Origin: Ascaphus truei
Taxonomy: Eukaryota; Chordata; Amphibia; Anura; Ascaphidae
Assembly: GCA_036426205.1 (NCBI GenBank)
Contig: WSYH01001194.1
Location: 5,444-69,443, forward strand
Length of the DNA: 64,000 nt
Reading direction: 5' to 3'
The translations under genes and the position numbers were made by a program. The notes beneath the pieces were generated by a model that saw only the letters and a program-made list of their open reading frames with translations, was not told where the DNA came from and ran no database searches. Position 1 is the first letter of the stretch. The number at the start of each line of letters is the position of its first letter. Below, in pieces: positions 10,541 to 21,242 of this stretch.

Positions 10541-11244
10541 CTAGAGAAACATAGCGTACCCCATATAGTCATTTAGTCCCCGGGGTGTAAGTGAATCCAG
10601 TTGAGTGATCAACCTGTACTCTTTTTTGAGTAAATTCTTCTCTAGGTCTCCTCCGCGGATCCCCAATGATACCTTGTCAATAGCAAATGTTGTCAGAACT
10701 GAAGGATCAGAGTTATGCACTGACATATAATGTGATTTTTCTGCACGCCAGAACATCACGAGATGCATTTTTGATGTTCCGTACGTGCTCTAAGATACGG
10801 AACCGCACGTCCCTTGTTGTCATACCTACATATGAGTTGGCATGGACAGCTCATGTAGTATACAACACCTTTTGATTTACAGTTCAGGAAGAAACGGATA
10901 TCAAATTCCTTTGTCCCCGCACTGTCCCTGAACGTAGATGTTTGGGACATGTGTTGGCAAGCCGAACACATGCCACACTTGAAAAAGCCATTTTTGGTTT
11001 GTGGGTTAAGAAAAGCGCTAGAGGGGATAGGGGTATAGTGGCTTCTGACCAATTTGTCTTTTAAATTTGGGGATCTCCTGCTTGTTAAACTAACAGAGCT
11101 GCCCAAAACAGAATGTAAGTCACCATCTGATAGTAGTACATCCCAGTGCTTGTTAATAATCTTTCTCAAATTCACCCATTGACAGTTGTACGTCCCAATG
11201 AAGCGAATCGTGGAGTCTCTAGATCCCCGAACCTTAGGTACCAA
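10541..11244 (-). pseudogene. PLE-1 GIY-YIG endonuclease domain (frameshifted)
   Basis: Two minus-strand frames (10756-11244, then 10541-10768) together give the C-terminal endonuclease of a Penelope-like element. Visible are a Cys-rich CGMCSACQH motif of the kind that precedes the nuclease, the GIY half VVYYMSCPC, and, after a frameshift near 10855, the YIG half SYVGMTT followed by an Arg-rich helix. The tail has the family's LTPRGLN signature close to its end. In this class the nuclease nicks target DNA to prime reverse transcription. At least one frameshift breaks this copy. Confidence 0.8.
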
Positions 11245-11357
11245 CAGAGAATTCCTATCTCTTTGTAAGCTGTTCTGGAAACCCCGGTTAATCTGTGTAC
11301 GGCTATACCCACGTCCCTAAAGCGTTTCTGCAGTTCTTTGGCTCGTCCTCTGAATAT

Positions 11358-12987
11358 TTAATCAGTCGAGCAATTACGCTTCACCCGCAGAAATTCGCCG
11401 GCCGGGATACCATTAATTTGATGCACCGGAAGTGAGCTGGATGCATGGAGTACAGAATTAGTAGATGTGGTCTTCCTATGTATATCTGTAACAATCCGGC
11501 CTTCTAAATCAATGCTGATTCGGAGATCTAGAAAGTCCACGGCCTCAGTGCTACAGTGTGTGGTGAGTTTAATGTTGTAGCCGCTGTGGTTGAGAAGATC
11601 GACGAACACCTTCAACTCTGCGGCAGAACCCTGCCAGAGAATGAAGATGTCGTCGATATATCTCAACCACAGCAGGACATGGTTAGTGAGGAACAGATTG
11701 TCATCCGTGAACACCACTTCCCTTTCCCACCACCCCAGGAAAATATTCGCATAGGAGGGTGCACAGGTTGCGCCCATCACCATACCCCTGACTTGCAAAT
11801 AAAAAGAGCTCTTGAAAACAAAATAATTGTGTGTGAGTATGAATGATAAGAGCAGCATGAGCGTGTTGACAAGGTCTGAACTCAGATTCTGCATTGACAG
11901 GAAGTACCTAGTGGCGTGCAACCCATCCTGATGTTGAATACATGTATAGAGACTTTCTACATCACACGTCACCAGGATAGTCTCCCTGCCAACCGTCACC
12001 TGGTCCAGCCATGACAACACGTCCATTGTATCACGGATGTAGGATGAAAGGCTCTCTACAGAAGTGCGTAGAAAGCAGTCAAGGTAACGGCAGATGGGCT
12101 CAGACAGCCCCCCTATGCCAGAAACAATAGGACGTCCTGAGGGGTGGGAAGAGTTTTTAAGGATCTTAGGAAGTAAATACAGTGTCGGAACCACTGGATG
12201 TTTCGAAATAAGACCTTCATAATTACGCTTCGTCAGGATAACCAATTGAAAAGTCTTCCAGAAGAATCTTATCGAGAATAGCTTTGAATTCAGAAGTCGG
12301 GTCCCCTGGAAGATCTTTGTAACATGTCCGGTCCCGAAGTTGCTTATAGACCTCTGCTTCATAAAGACTCTTGGGCCATAAGACGATATTGCCCCCCTTA
12401 TCGGAGGGCTTTATCACCATGGTTTTCATCTGTTGTAGACTTTCAATTGCCAACCATTCAGATTTGTTAAGGTTGGTCTTGCTGATCTTGTCAGGCAGTT
12501 TAGAGATATCCTGACTAAGGAGCTCCGAAAATACCTCAATGTGAGAGGATGTCTGTATTGGTGGACAGAAGACAGATTTTGGCCTAATATGTTTGGCAAC
12601 TGCCACTTCATTGATGGCTGATTCAGCACCTTCCTCAATCAGGGATGTCAGAATATTCAAATTCCGTTCATGGATAGATGTGAGACTTTGTGTTTGAGAT
12701 ACTTCATACTCTGTAGTTTTTGAATAGTGTTTAAATAATAGGAGTTTCCGACAGAAAAGGTGAAGGTCTTTAATCCACTCGAATTTATCGCAGGAGTAGG
12801 TGGGTGAAAAAGATAATCCACGTTCCAGTACACTGCATTGAATTGGTGTGAGTGCAATGTCCGATAGGTTCACAATGGTTAAACTATCCTCTGGTTTCAG
12901 AGATGTCATTTCTTTTGGGTCGTGTGTCCAGATTGATCTCTGTCGCAAAGTTTTCTTTGCTCCCCGCCTCGTTGTTCTTTTTGTCAT
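11358..12987 (-). pseudogene. PLE-1 reverse transcriptase (frameshifted)
   Basis: Two overlapping minus-strand frames cover one RT. Frame 12223-12987 carries the N-terminal part, including VIKPSDKGGN, a conserved PLE motif. Frame 11358-12362 carries the fingers/palm: SGRPIVSGIG, then CDVESLYT with the first catalytic Asp, then GATCAPSYANIFLGWWE, then YIDDIFILW, the catalytic YxDD box. The combination of SLYTxIxHxxG and a downstream GIY-YIG endonuclease identifies a Penelope-like element, similar in layout to the Neptune group. The frame change near 12230-12360 means the copy is not intact. An N-terminal extension continues into ORF1 sequence on the right. Confidence 0.88.
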
Positions 12988-14101
12988 CTGCGGCCCCTGC
13001 CTCTGAATTGAAAAGGAGGGCGAGAGGATGATGTGCTTTCTGACCCTGACATTTGCGTACTATCATGATCAGAGGAATCAACATCTGTTGTAGTTCCGCC
13101 AGATTGGCCAAAAGATGTATCTTATCCTGTTTTCTTAGGATAGCGTTTCTTGCTGGACTTAGGTCTACTCCATTTATACACTTTCCCATCTTTGTAATCC
13201 ATATAATCCCTTTCAAACTTTTTCCTTTTAATAGATTTAATTTCTTCCTCATACTTGGAAACCTCTTTTTCAATATTAAGAACACTCTCTGGGTTAGCAC
13301 TTCTTAGGTCTGTCTTAAGTAAGGTAATTTGTGGTGCAATATCTTTTAAGACAGCTGAGTCATGCTCAATTAGAATATTAATAAGCTCAAAAGAGCAGGT
13401 TGTAAGGTTATGTTCCCATCTACTGCACCGACACACTTTATTCGAGAAAATACCCAGTATGTACCTGGCAGATACCTGGAATGCGCCGCTCCTCACCTCT
13501 GACAAGCCCCGTTGCGTTTGCCTTCCCAGCCTGGGTTCATGCCTGGCTGACGGGCGGCTGATCTGTTAAATGATAATGATTAGGATTTAATAGGCTGCAA
13601 TGCTTCGCGTGTCTACCAGATGGCATAAATTCATGAATTGTAATGCAGTATATATATATATATATACTGTGCAGTATTGCAGCCAGCGGGAATAAAATGC
13701 TTCAATCCCTGCCTGGAAAATACCTCAATGCACTCGGGCAGAAAACAGTCACAAACCTCAATACACCCGGGTATACCCGAATTCGTGGGACTAGCCGAGC
13801 TCGAATAAAGTGTGTCGCCAGTGTATCTTTCATATCACCATTCATAAGGGGAATCCACCCTCAATCCACGAGGAATAAATTTATTAAGTAGATATTTCTC
13901 AAGTGAGACTTTATTCCACCATGTGCGCATTTGTTTAAATAACAATGTCTTAAGTGTTGTAATCTGTTCCATTTCTGTGCTATTGACCGTAGTAGTTGAT
14001 GTTATAACGACAGGGTCAATAGAGAAAATGGCGTCGGCGCTAGCTAAACGCATTTGTTCAGTGTTGTCAAAGTCCATGATGTACAAACCCAAATGCAGCA
14101 A
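12884..14101 (-). pseudogene. PLE-1 ORF1 remnant, split by a MITE
   Basis: The N-terminal piece (13835-14101) has a motif KYLLNKFIPRGLRV that parallels QYIAVNRIPRGLRL in ORF1 of PLE-2 (32884-34071). The next piece (13122 to about 13420) gives a Lys/Glu-rich, probably coiled-coil segment ending in DYKDGKVYKWSRPKSS, which parallels the KEDYLNGKQRDW region of PLE-2. The MITE at 13423-13823 separates them. Even without it the two frames are one base out of phase, so ORF1 was or became frameshifted. The role of PLE ORF1 is not established; an RNA-binding or structural role is my inference. Confidence 0.65.
13423..13823. mobile_element. 401 bp MITE with TA target duplication, copy 2
   Basis: Nearly identical to 6714-7112 with the same terminal repeats and TA at both flanks (13421-13422, 13824-13825). 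Only a handful of substitutions and a slightly longer internal (TA)n separate the copies, so both are recent insertions. Confidence 0.9.
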
Positions 14102-14782
14102 AAAATAATATAGTCAAAAAGGTTTGAGCAGGTTATGTAGATTGACCAAGAAGGTCAAAAGAGGGATATACAGACACAGGTATAACGCATCAAAAAACCT
14201 CAGAGAGTCGCTACTGATCAAAAGCCAAAGATACGCCAAAATTAGGGCAAATGGCGGTGCTATGGGAAAAATTAATATGAACACACAAAAAAGACAGAAA
14301 TCCCAATGAAAAGCACTCAGATCATGAAAAATATAATTTAAATGCAAAAGGGTTTATTAATCATGGACAGAAAAAACACATGAAACATACTAAAAATAAC
14401 ATACATCTAAAAAACAATACCAGACGGGGAAAACACAGTCAACTCAAATCTCACAAAATTGCTAATTGTACCGAAAAACCACCAAACAGGATGCCCAGGT
14501 GGCAGAAAAAAGGGGGCAGAGGAGGATGATCTATACACACACAGAGGGAATCAGAGGATCCCACTGGGTATGATGACCGGCCGGTCCTAAAATAGATCCT
14601 AAAAGGGGCCACAGGTATGACAATTCATGAATTGTAATATACCTATAGAAAAACCTGATATGCAGGCAAGCGTGAGAATCAGGAATGTCACATATAAATA
14701 CAAAATTATACAGAGCAAATGTGATATTAATCAAACAAATAGATACTCAAGTGAGGGCAGACATAGTCACCCAGAGGGTAAT
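14102..14782 (-). other. PLE-1 5' untranslated region
   Basis: Lies between the ORF1 start and the right pseudo-LTR. A-rich on the plus strand, no conserved frame. Confidence 0.5.
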
Positions 14783-15270
14783 CAAAGCACTGAAAATATG
14801 TGCAAACATGTGCTCTCCCTCTAATTAAGTGAAACTAATTAGCTGCTCACACACAGGGATATGAAAAAACATCAAACCACACTCATATAGCAAGAATCGC
14901 ACTAATACTGATTAAATAATCTACTAATGTGCAAACAAATGCTAAATAAACCAGATAGTTCAAAATGGATAAACTGGAGGCTAGGTAAGGAGGACATCAC
15001 CACACGTATGTGGAAAAATAACTGACATAGGGAAATCCCTAGATAGAACGGAGGACAGTCATGGTTATGTAAATAATAGCATAGGGAAAATATCACCATG
15101 TGCGTGTCATGCACCTCCATTGCAGGTATTGATCAGTCCTCCAAGATCTGGCCACGAAGGGGTTAAAGCAGGCAAACCTCCATCGCCGAGCTGGTTTAGC
15201 AAGATAGCTGCTGAGAGTGGAGAGAGAGGCTGAAATCAGCCAAACGACTGTGTCCCACGTCTGGAAACTC
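14783..15270 (-). repeat. PLE-1 pseudo-LTR, right copy
   Basis: The longer member (488 bp) of the direct repeat shared with 8544-8970. Its 14995-15055 segment is absent from the left copy. A 25 bp segment (about 15120-15146) recurs inverted just outside the element at 15276-15303. Confidence 0.75.
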
Positions 15271-15663
15271 CTACTCTTGGAAGACTGATTAATACCTGCA
15301 ACTAATGAGATGTATTCTATTCATTGTACAATTATTTTTTTAATTATACCTTCACAACTACGATATTAAGTCGATAGTTTATCAAAGAATTTGTAAAGAT
15401 TTCTGCCACTTTAATTGGTGGTTTTGCAGCTAGTGAGATTTCCTTTTAAATCATTAAATATTATGATCCACTTTAAATGTATAATCCACTACATCTACTC
15501 TCCCGGCCCTAATGCTGCACATGTTGTGATAAACAGTTCATTTTTACAATGTACATCTACAGTTTAATTTCATCCTGAACTTTTTGTGAAACGCCAACTT
15601 ACCTCTCCTGCGTGACCTTTTGTAAGACAGTTTGTGTAACAGTGACTTTTTTGTCTCGTCTAG
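15271..15663 (+). other. putative intron end with splice acceptor
   Basis: AT-rich sequence ends in a pyrimidine-rich tract and CTAG at 15660-15663, a good vertebrate 3' splice site. The zinc-finger frame stays open upstream only to a GTG at 15612, and no ATG precedes the first finger. This fits an internal exon start rather than a translation start. Confidence 0.65.
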
Positions 15664-18041
15664 TGCAAAGACGAGCACCAATAATCCACCCATGCCAACA
15701 CTGCAAGGTTGCTTTTACCAGTCAGGATTACCGCCTCAAGCATCTGAAGTTCAAACACCCAAATGAGAACATGGAAAAGATGAGGACAGAACAATCTTGC
15801 AACATTCCAATAAATATGACAGAAAATGCATCTTTCAACCAGTCAAGGCAATTAATAAACAATGTAACTGCTTCTCATTCCAAAACATATATATTAGCAG
15901 CTGCCACCGGAAAAGATCTTGGAGAAAGTGGGAAGCGTCTGACTTGGTTATCAGACCAGAATGCACAGAAGAGGACACACACAGGGGAGAGACTGCATGT
16001 ATGTGGGGAATGTGGGAAGGGATTTTGTAACTTATCCCACCTGATCAGACACAAGAGGACACACACAGGGGAGAGACCGCATGTATGTGGGGAATGTGGG
16101 AAGGGATTTAGTCATTTATCCACCCTGAACACACACACGAGGACACACACAGGGGAGCGACCGCATTTATGTGGAGTGTGTGGGAAGGGATTTAGTGACT
16201 TTTCCAACCTGAACACACACAAGAGAACACACACAGGGGATAAACCACATGTATGTGGGGAATGTGGGAAGGGATTTAGTAATTTATCTAGCCTGAACAC
16301 ACACAAGAGAACACACACAGGGGAGAAACCACATGTATGTGGGGAATGTGGGAAGGGATTTAGTCACTTATCCAGCCTGAACACACACAAGTGGGGACAC
16401 ACAGAGGAGAGACCGCATGTATGTGGGGAATGTGGGAAGGGATTTAGTATTTTATCCAGCCTGAACACACACAAGAGGACACACACAGGGGAGAGACCGT
16501 ATGTATGCTGTGAATGTCAGAAGGGATTTAGTGACTTTTCCAGCCTAAACAAACACAAGAGGACACACACAGGGGAGAAACCGCATGTATGTGGGGAATG
16601 TGGGAAGGGATTTAGTATTTTATCCAGCCTGAACACACACAAGAGGACACACACAGGGGAGAGACCGCATGTATGTGGGGAATGTGGGAAGGGATTTAGT
16701 ATTTTATCCAGCCTGAACTCACACAAGAGAACACACACAGGGGAGAGACCGCATGTATGTGGGGAATGTGGGAAGGGATTTAGTCAGTTATCCAGCCTGA
16801 ACACACACAAGAGGACACACACAGGGGATAGACCGCATGTATGTGGGGAATGTAGAAAGGGATTTAGTCAGTTATCCCACCTGAACACACACAAGATGAC
16901 ACACACAGGGGAGAGACCGCATGTATGTGGGGAATGTGGGAAGGGATTTAGTGACTTTTCCAATCTGAACTCACACAAGAGAACACACACAGGGGAGAGA
17001 CCACATGTATGTGGGGAATGTGGGAAGGGATTTAGTCATTTATCCACCCTGAACAGACACACGAGGACACACACAGGGGAGCGACCGCATTTATGTGGAG
17101 TGTGTGGGAAGGGATTTAGTGACTTTTCCAACCTGAACACACACAAGAGAACACACACAGGGGATAAACCACATGTATGTGGGGAATGTGGGAAGGGATT
17201 TAGTATTTTATCCAGCCTGAACTCACACAAGAGAACACACACAGGGGAGAAACCACATGTATGTGGGGAATGTGGGAAGGGATTTAGTATTTTATCCAGC
17301 CTGAACTCACACAAGAGAACACACACAGGGGAGAGACCGCATGTGTGTGGGGAATGTGGGAAGGGATTTAGTCAGTTATCCAGCCTGAACACACACAAGA
17401 GGACACACACAGGGGAGAGACCGTATGTATGTTGTGAATGTCAGAAGGGATTTAGTGACTTTTCCATCCTAAACAAACACAAGAGGACACACACAGGGGA
17501 GAGACCGCATGTATGTGGGGAATGTGGGAAGGGATTTAGTATTTTATCAAGCCTGAACACACACAAGAGGACACACACAGGGGAGAGACCGCATGTATGT
17601 GGGGAATGTGGGAAGGGATTTAGTATTTTATCCAGCCTGTACACACACAAGAGAACACACACAGGGGAGAGACCGCATGTATGTGGGGAATGTTGGAAGG
17701 GATTTAGTCAGTTATCCAGCCTGAACAGACACAAGAGGATACACACAGGGGAGAGACCGCATGTATGTGGGGAATGTAGAAAGGGATTTAGTCAGTTATC
17801 CCACCTGAACAGACACAAGATGACACACACAGGGGAGAGACCGCATGTATGTGGGGAATGTGGGAACGGATTTATTGACTTTTCCAATCTGAACTCACAC
17901 AAGAGAACACACACAGGGGAGAGACCACATGTATGTGGGGAATGTGGGAAGGGATTTAGTCACTTATCTAGTCTGAAGACTCACAAGGACACACACAGGG
18001 GAGATACCGCATGTATGTCGGGAGTAGGGGAAGGGATTTAG
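15664..18041 (+). CDS. C2H2 zinc-finger terminal exon, PRDM9-like layout
   Basis: The exon starts after the acceptor AG at 15662-15663 with a partial codon. An isolated C2H2 finger (first Cys at 15693; C-x2-C-x12-H-x4-H, motif HPCQHCKVAF) is followed by a roughly 90-residue linker and then 24 tandem fingers of exactly 84 bp from 15996. Backbones are almost identical (HVCGECGKGFS...HTGERP), while helix positions -1, 3 and 6 vary: His, Asp, Asn, Ile or Gln at -1; Ser, Thr, Asn, His or Ile at 3; Thr, Ser, Lys or Arg at 6. Known biology: PRDM9 and its relative PRDM7 end in such an exon, with a lone finger after the SET domain and a fast-evolving DNA-binding array that marks meiotic recombination sites. 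No SET, KRAB or SSXRD sequence is in the window, so identity with PRDM9 is an inference. An ordinary poly-zinc-finger transcription factor is the alternative. The frame ends just after finger 24 through a 2-base loss. Confidence 0.8.
16080..17927 (+). repeat. tandem duplication of an 11-finger block
   Basis: Fingers 2-12 (16080-17003) and 13-23 (17004-17927) line up one to one across 924 bp. Rare backbone variants recur at the same offsets: HLCGVCGKGF in 3/14, YVCCECQK in 7/18, and ECRKGF with a KMTH linker in 11/22. Pairs differ mainly at helix positions, for example N to I at -1 in 4/15 and T to R at 6 in 2/13, 10/21 and 11/22. Confidence 0.85.
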
Positions 18042-18262
18042 TCAGTTTTCCCACCTGAACATACACAAAAGGACACACACACAGGGGAAAGACTGCATGT
18101 GTCTGGGGAATGTCGGAAGGAATTTAGTGACATCCTGTCTGGACACACAAGGACACACACAGAGAGAGGCCACATGTATGTGGGAAGGGATTTAGTGATT
18201 TTTCCAGCCTGAGGAGACACAAGATGACACTCAGGGGCGAGACCGCCAGGCATGTTTAGGGA
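17985..18262 (+). pseudogene. decayed zinc-finger units beyond the stop
   Basis: After finger 24 a linker reads CACAAGGACAC instead of CACAAGAGGACAC, a 2-base loss that shifts the frame to a stop at 18041. Downstream, three more finger-like units (GGAAGGGATTTAGTCAG, GGAAGGAATTTAGTGAC, GGAAGGGATTTAGTGAT) remain recognisable but carry indels. The array was therefore once longer, about 27 fingers. Confidence 0.7.
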
Positions 18263-18479
18263 TAACCAGCGACTAAGACGCTCACATAAGTGCACACGTG
18301 TATCTGTATTGCGCTAAATCACAATGAAAAGGGATTTTAGCTAATGGTGCATAAAACGAGCATTTTGTATTTGCATTTGTATTTGTATTTGCATTTGTAT
18401 CATTGCATTTATATCATTCCTATTTTAGTTTTATTGAAAGAAAAATTTTCTTCATTTATATTTCCATGCTGTTGGTTCT

Positions 18480-18485
18480 AATAAA
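18480..18485 (+). promoter_or_regulatory. polyadenylation signal
   Basis: AATAAA about 440 bp after the zinc-finger stop, in AT-rich sequence, suitable for the 3' end of that transcript. Confidence 0.5.
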
Positions 18486-18538
18486 ATATGCGTTCCCCAT
18501 TATTCTGAAGCGGTCTGTAGCCTCACTCAGCTGCGAAT

Positions 18539-19311
18539 TGTAATAGTTTTGCCGCAACCAATTTGCCGTCTGCATGTCACATCCGCCGCAACTCCTGTCG
18601 GAGATCGCCCGGCTGACGCGTTGCACGGCGGACCCATGCGCCCACGCACTGCCAGGGTGATAGGAGCATGCTCTGAAAGGAGCCGCAGGCGCCTCCCACA
18701 GGGAGGGAACTCAGCCGCACGTCTGCGTGTCATCAGCGCTCCGCGACGCGCATTGCGCACGTGCGCAGGTTGCCTGGCAACCAGGGTAATCACCAGGAAA
18801 GCCTGACCTGCAGGCTGTTTCAGATTATTGCCTTCCGGACACCATTGGAGGACCGGATCACACCCCTGCAAGGTAATTGGATCCTTCCTACTTATATACC
18901 TGTTCCTGTCTGTCATTCCTTGCTGAGCATAAACTCCTGTTTATGCATTGTGCTCACCGCTGCTGTTTAGTTGTCTTGAACTCTGCTTGGCCTTACCTGT
19001 CTGTTATCTCCTGTCCTGATCCTGGCTGTTCTTTGGATTCCTAAACTCTCGTGCACTTTGACCCCGGCTTCGTCCCTTGACCATTCTGCCTTCTATTACC
19101 CTGGACCTTGGCTACGGAAATCTACCATCCTCCACTCTCCAACCCGGAAATACGGCAAGTACCCCGACTACCCTGACCGCTCCAACCCTACGACGCTGTA
19201 CGACTTGGACTATGCATTCCGGACAGGACTGCGTGGTTGTGGGTCGTTGTCTTTCTATCCCCACCTCAGCCCGCGGTCTTCTGTCTTGTTTGTGGTGAGC
19301 GCCGCGTGACA
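18539..19311 (+). mobile_element. solo-type Gypsy LTR
   Basis: Begins TGTAATAG and ends GCGTGACA, with a GC-rich 5' half and a CT-rich 3' half. Its end, GTGGTGAGCGCCGCGTGACA, matches the end of the LTR at 60905-61719 (read on the minus strand) and resembles that at 20304-21177. No pol lies beside it. I could not find a matching 5 bp target duplication, so the exact ends are uncertain. Confidence 0.65.
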
Positions 19312-20298
19312 CTGCATTAGGCTGCAGACGGACCCTCTGCCACCAGCTGCTTCTAATGTAAGTTTTATTACTGTTTTGGGTATGGGTTAATTTAAGGGAT
19401 TTTGGGTAGGGGTTTTAGGTTAAGTGCTTGGGGTATGGGGTTTTAGGGTAAGGGATTAAGGTGTGTGGTTTTAGGGTAAGAAGTGTGTGACGGACTTCAT
19501 AATAAAGGTGAAGGAACTGTGTGGGGTTAGGGAGGGGGCACGGGACAGAAAGCCCCTCGCTCACCTATTGGTTTTGTTTGGGGCTAGTTCAGTTTTGGCG
19601 GGAAAGTGAACTTTGTGTTACCAGGCAGATGTGGGACAGATGTCAGGTGATTGGCTGAGGAGTAGGTGCTCGGCAGGTGGGCAGAGTGCTGTATTTGAGC
19701 AGGCCAGAGGCAGCGCATGGCTAGGAAGTTTGGGCAGGAAAATGGAAGGTACGGTATATGTAGACGGAGCAGAAGCCGATACGGAAATTGCCTGAGGTTA
19801 GGGGATATTGGCTGTCCCACTCCCCAAATTATGTGTTATAATAACAGCTATATATACTGTATTTAGGGTTTTGTGCTGTCGCAGCATGATGACAGTGGGT
19901 TAAAAGTGCAAATGCTGTTTAGCATAATTCTCTGGTTATTGATCATTATATACTGACTGAGGCCAGGGTAAAGTTGGGCAATTGGTCTTTCCAACACAGA
20001 AACATGAAAAAAACCTACTTTAAAAAGGTTAGTGTCTCCTCCTCCCAGTGCTTAAGCTCACCCCACCTCATCCCACTTTTTAAAGTAGAAGGTTTTTTTC
20101 GTGTTTCTGTGTTGGACACACCCACTGCGGTCATTCTCCCTCCAGCAGAGATAAATGAGAATTGTCACAGTTTAGTGTTAGCACCAGCTTTACTGGTTAT
20201 GCCGTGATGCTCTGGCCAAAGGGTTTAACTAAATAACCCTTACGAGAATACTAATGAAGTATTTGACTATATATTTTGTCACATTGGATGTAGCATTG
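19312..20298. other. intergenic sequence without a gene
   Basis: Contains a G-rich stretch with TTAGGGTAAGGG-like words (19379-19485) and the inverted repeat listed next. No coding frame stands out. Confidence 0.5.
19986..20119. repeat. inverted repeat, about 40 bp arms
   Basis: CCAACACAGAAACATG plus an A-rich run and CCTACTTTAAAAAGG on the left pairs with the mirror sequence ending GTGTTTCTGTGTTGG on the right, with a roughly 50 bp spacer. It could be a small foldback MITE. Confidence 0.7.
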
Positions 20299-20303
20299 GG
20301 CAT

Positions 20304-21177
20304 TGTGATGATTCGCCATTCCGGCGGTTCTGTCCCCTTAACCCTCACCTGTTCGTCAGGATCTAGAGGCACTCAGAGGGGGCATTTCAGCGGTAATTCG
20401 CATGCGCGGGCTCCGTGGGTCCCGTCCACAGGATGCGTTTCCGTCCCATGTCCAATGACGCGCAACGCATGCGCGGTGCACGCTCTCCGACGTCCTGTGG
20501 TCTCCGTCCCCGACTCTGCCTCCGCCTTTGACAGAGGTACGCGGCACATCGTTTATGCACGGGACTCCCATCTCTCCTCGGGTCCCGTCACTGACGCGGG
20601 TGCTATGGCGCACGGGTTCGCGGTGTCAATAGTGGTCCCACCTCCACTCCTAATCGGCCGCACAATAGTGCACACCTGCGCGATCCAGCAGCCTATCAGT
20701 GAGGGCGCCACTACTTCCTGGTTACCTCCCATTTGAACGAGGCCCTTTATATACCCTGAACTTCCTTTCCTTGCGGAGCATAAGCTTTGTTTGTGACGCT
20801 GCATCTGGCTGCAATCCAGTAAACTGCCTTGCCTGCCTCTTACCATTGCTGCCTGACCCTGTCTTGGACTCTGTGATATTCTCCTGCACTGACCCTAACT
20901 TTGGAATATGATGATCCTGCTCTCTCCTGCTCTGGCTTTGGCTTCTCAACGTCTCTACTCTCTCCAATCCTGACCCTGGCTACGTACCCCAATGTTCTGC
21001 TACTCTCCACTCCTAGACTCGGCAAGTACCACGTTTTCGCTGGCCTCTATAACCCGATCCGGCTTGCAAGACCATCCTACACACTAGACGCACCCTCGCG
21101 GTTGTGGTCGGCGTTCTATACCAATCCCTACCTCAGCCCCGCGGTTGTGTCTCATTTGTGGTGAGCTCCGCATTACA
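20304..21177 (+). mobile_element. solo LTR with 5 bp target duplication
   Basis: 874 bp from TGTGATGATTCG to GCATTACA, flanked on both sides by GGCAT (20299-20303 and 21178-21182). The CT-rich 3' half with CCTCAGCCCCGCGGTTGTG is related to the LTRs at 18539 and 60905. This is the expected product of recombination between the two LTRs of a Gypsy-type element. Confidence 0.85.
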
Positions 21178-21242
21178 GGCATTTCTGTCTTTTATTGTAT
21201 ATATTTGGCCACGCTCCGTAGCACTCCTTTTTGACACAAATA

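Noticed and set aside
15875..18295. Several minus-strand frames reading CVLLC...NPFPHSPHTCG
   Set aside because: They are the antisense of the zinc-finger array and repeat with its 84 bp period.
18529..19320. Target-site duplication for the LTR at 18539-19311
   Set aside because: The flanks CGAAT and CTGCA do not match; only loosely similar words occur nearby.
19379..19485. Possible interstitial telomere repeat (TTAGGG-like words)
   Set aside because: The spacing is irregular and only a few exact hexamers are present.
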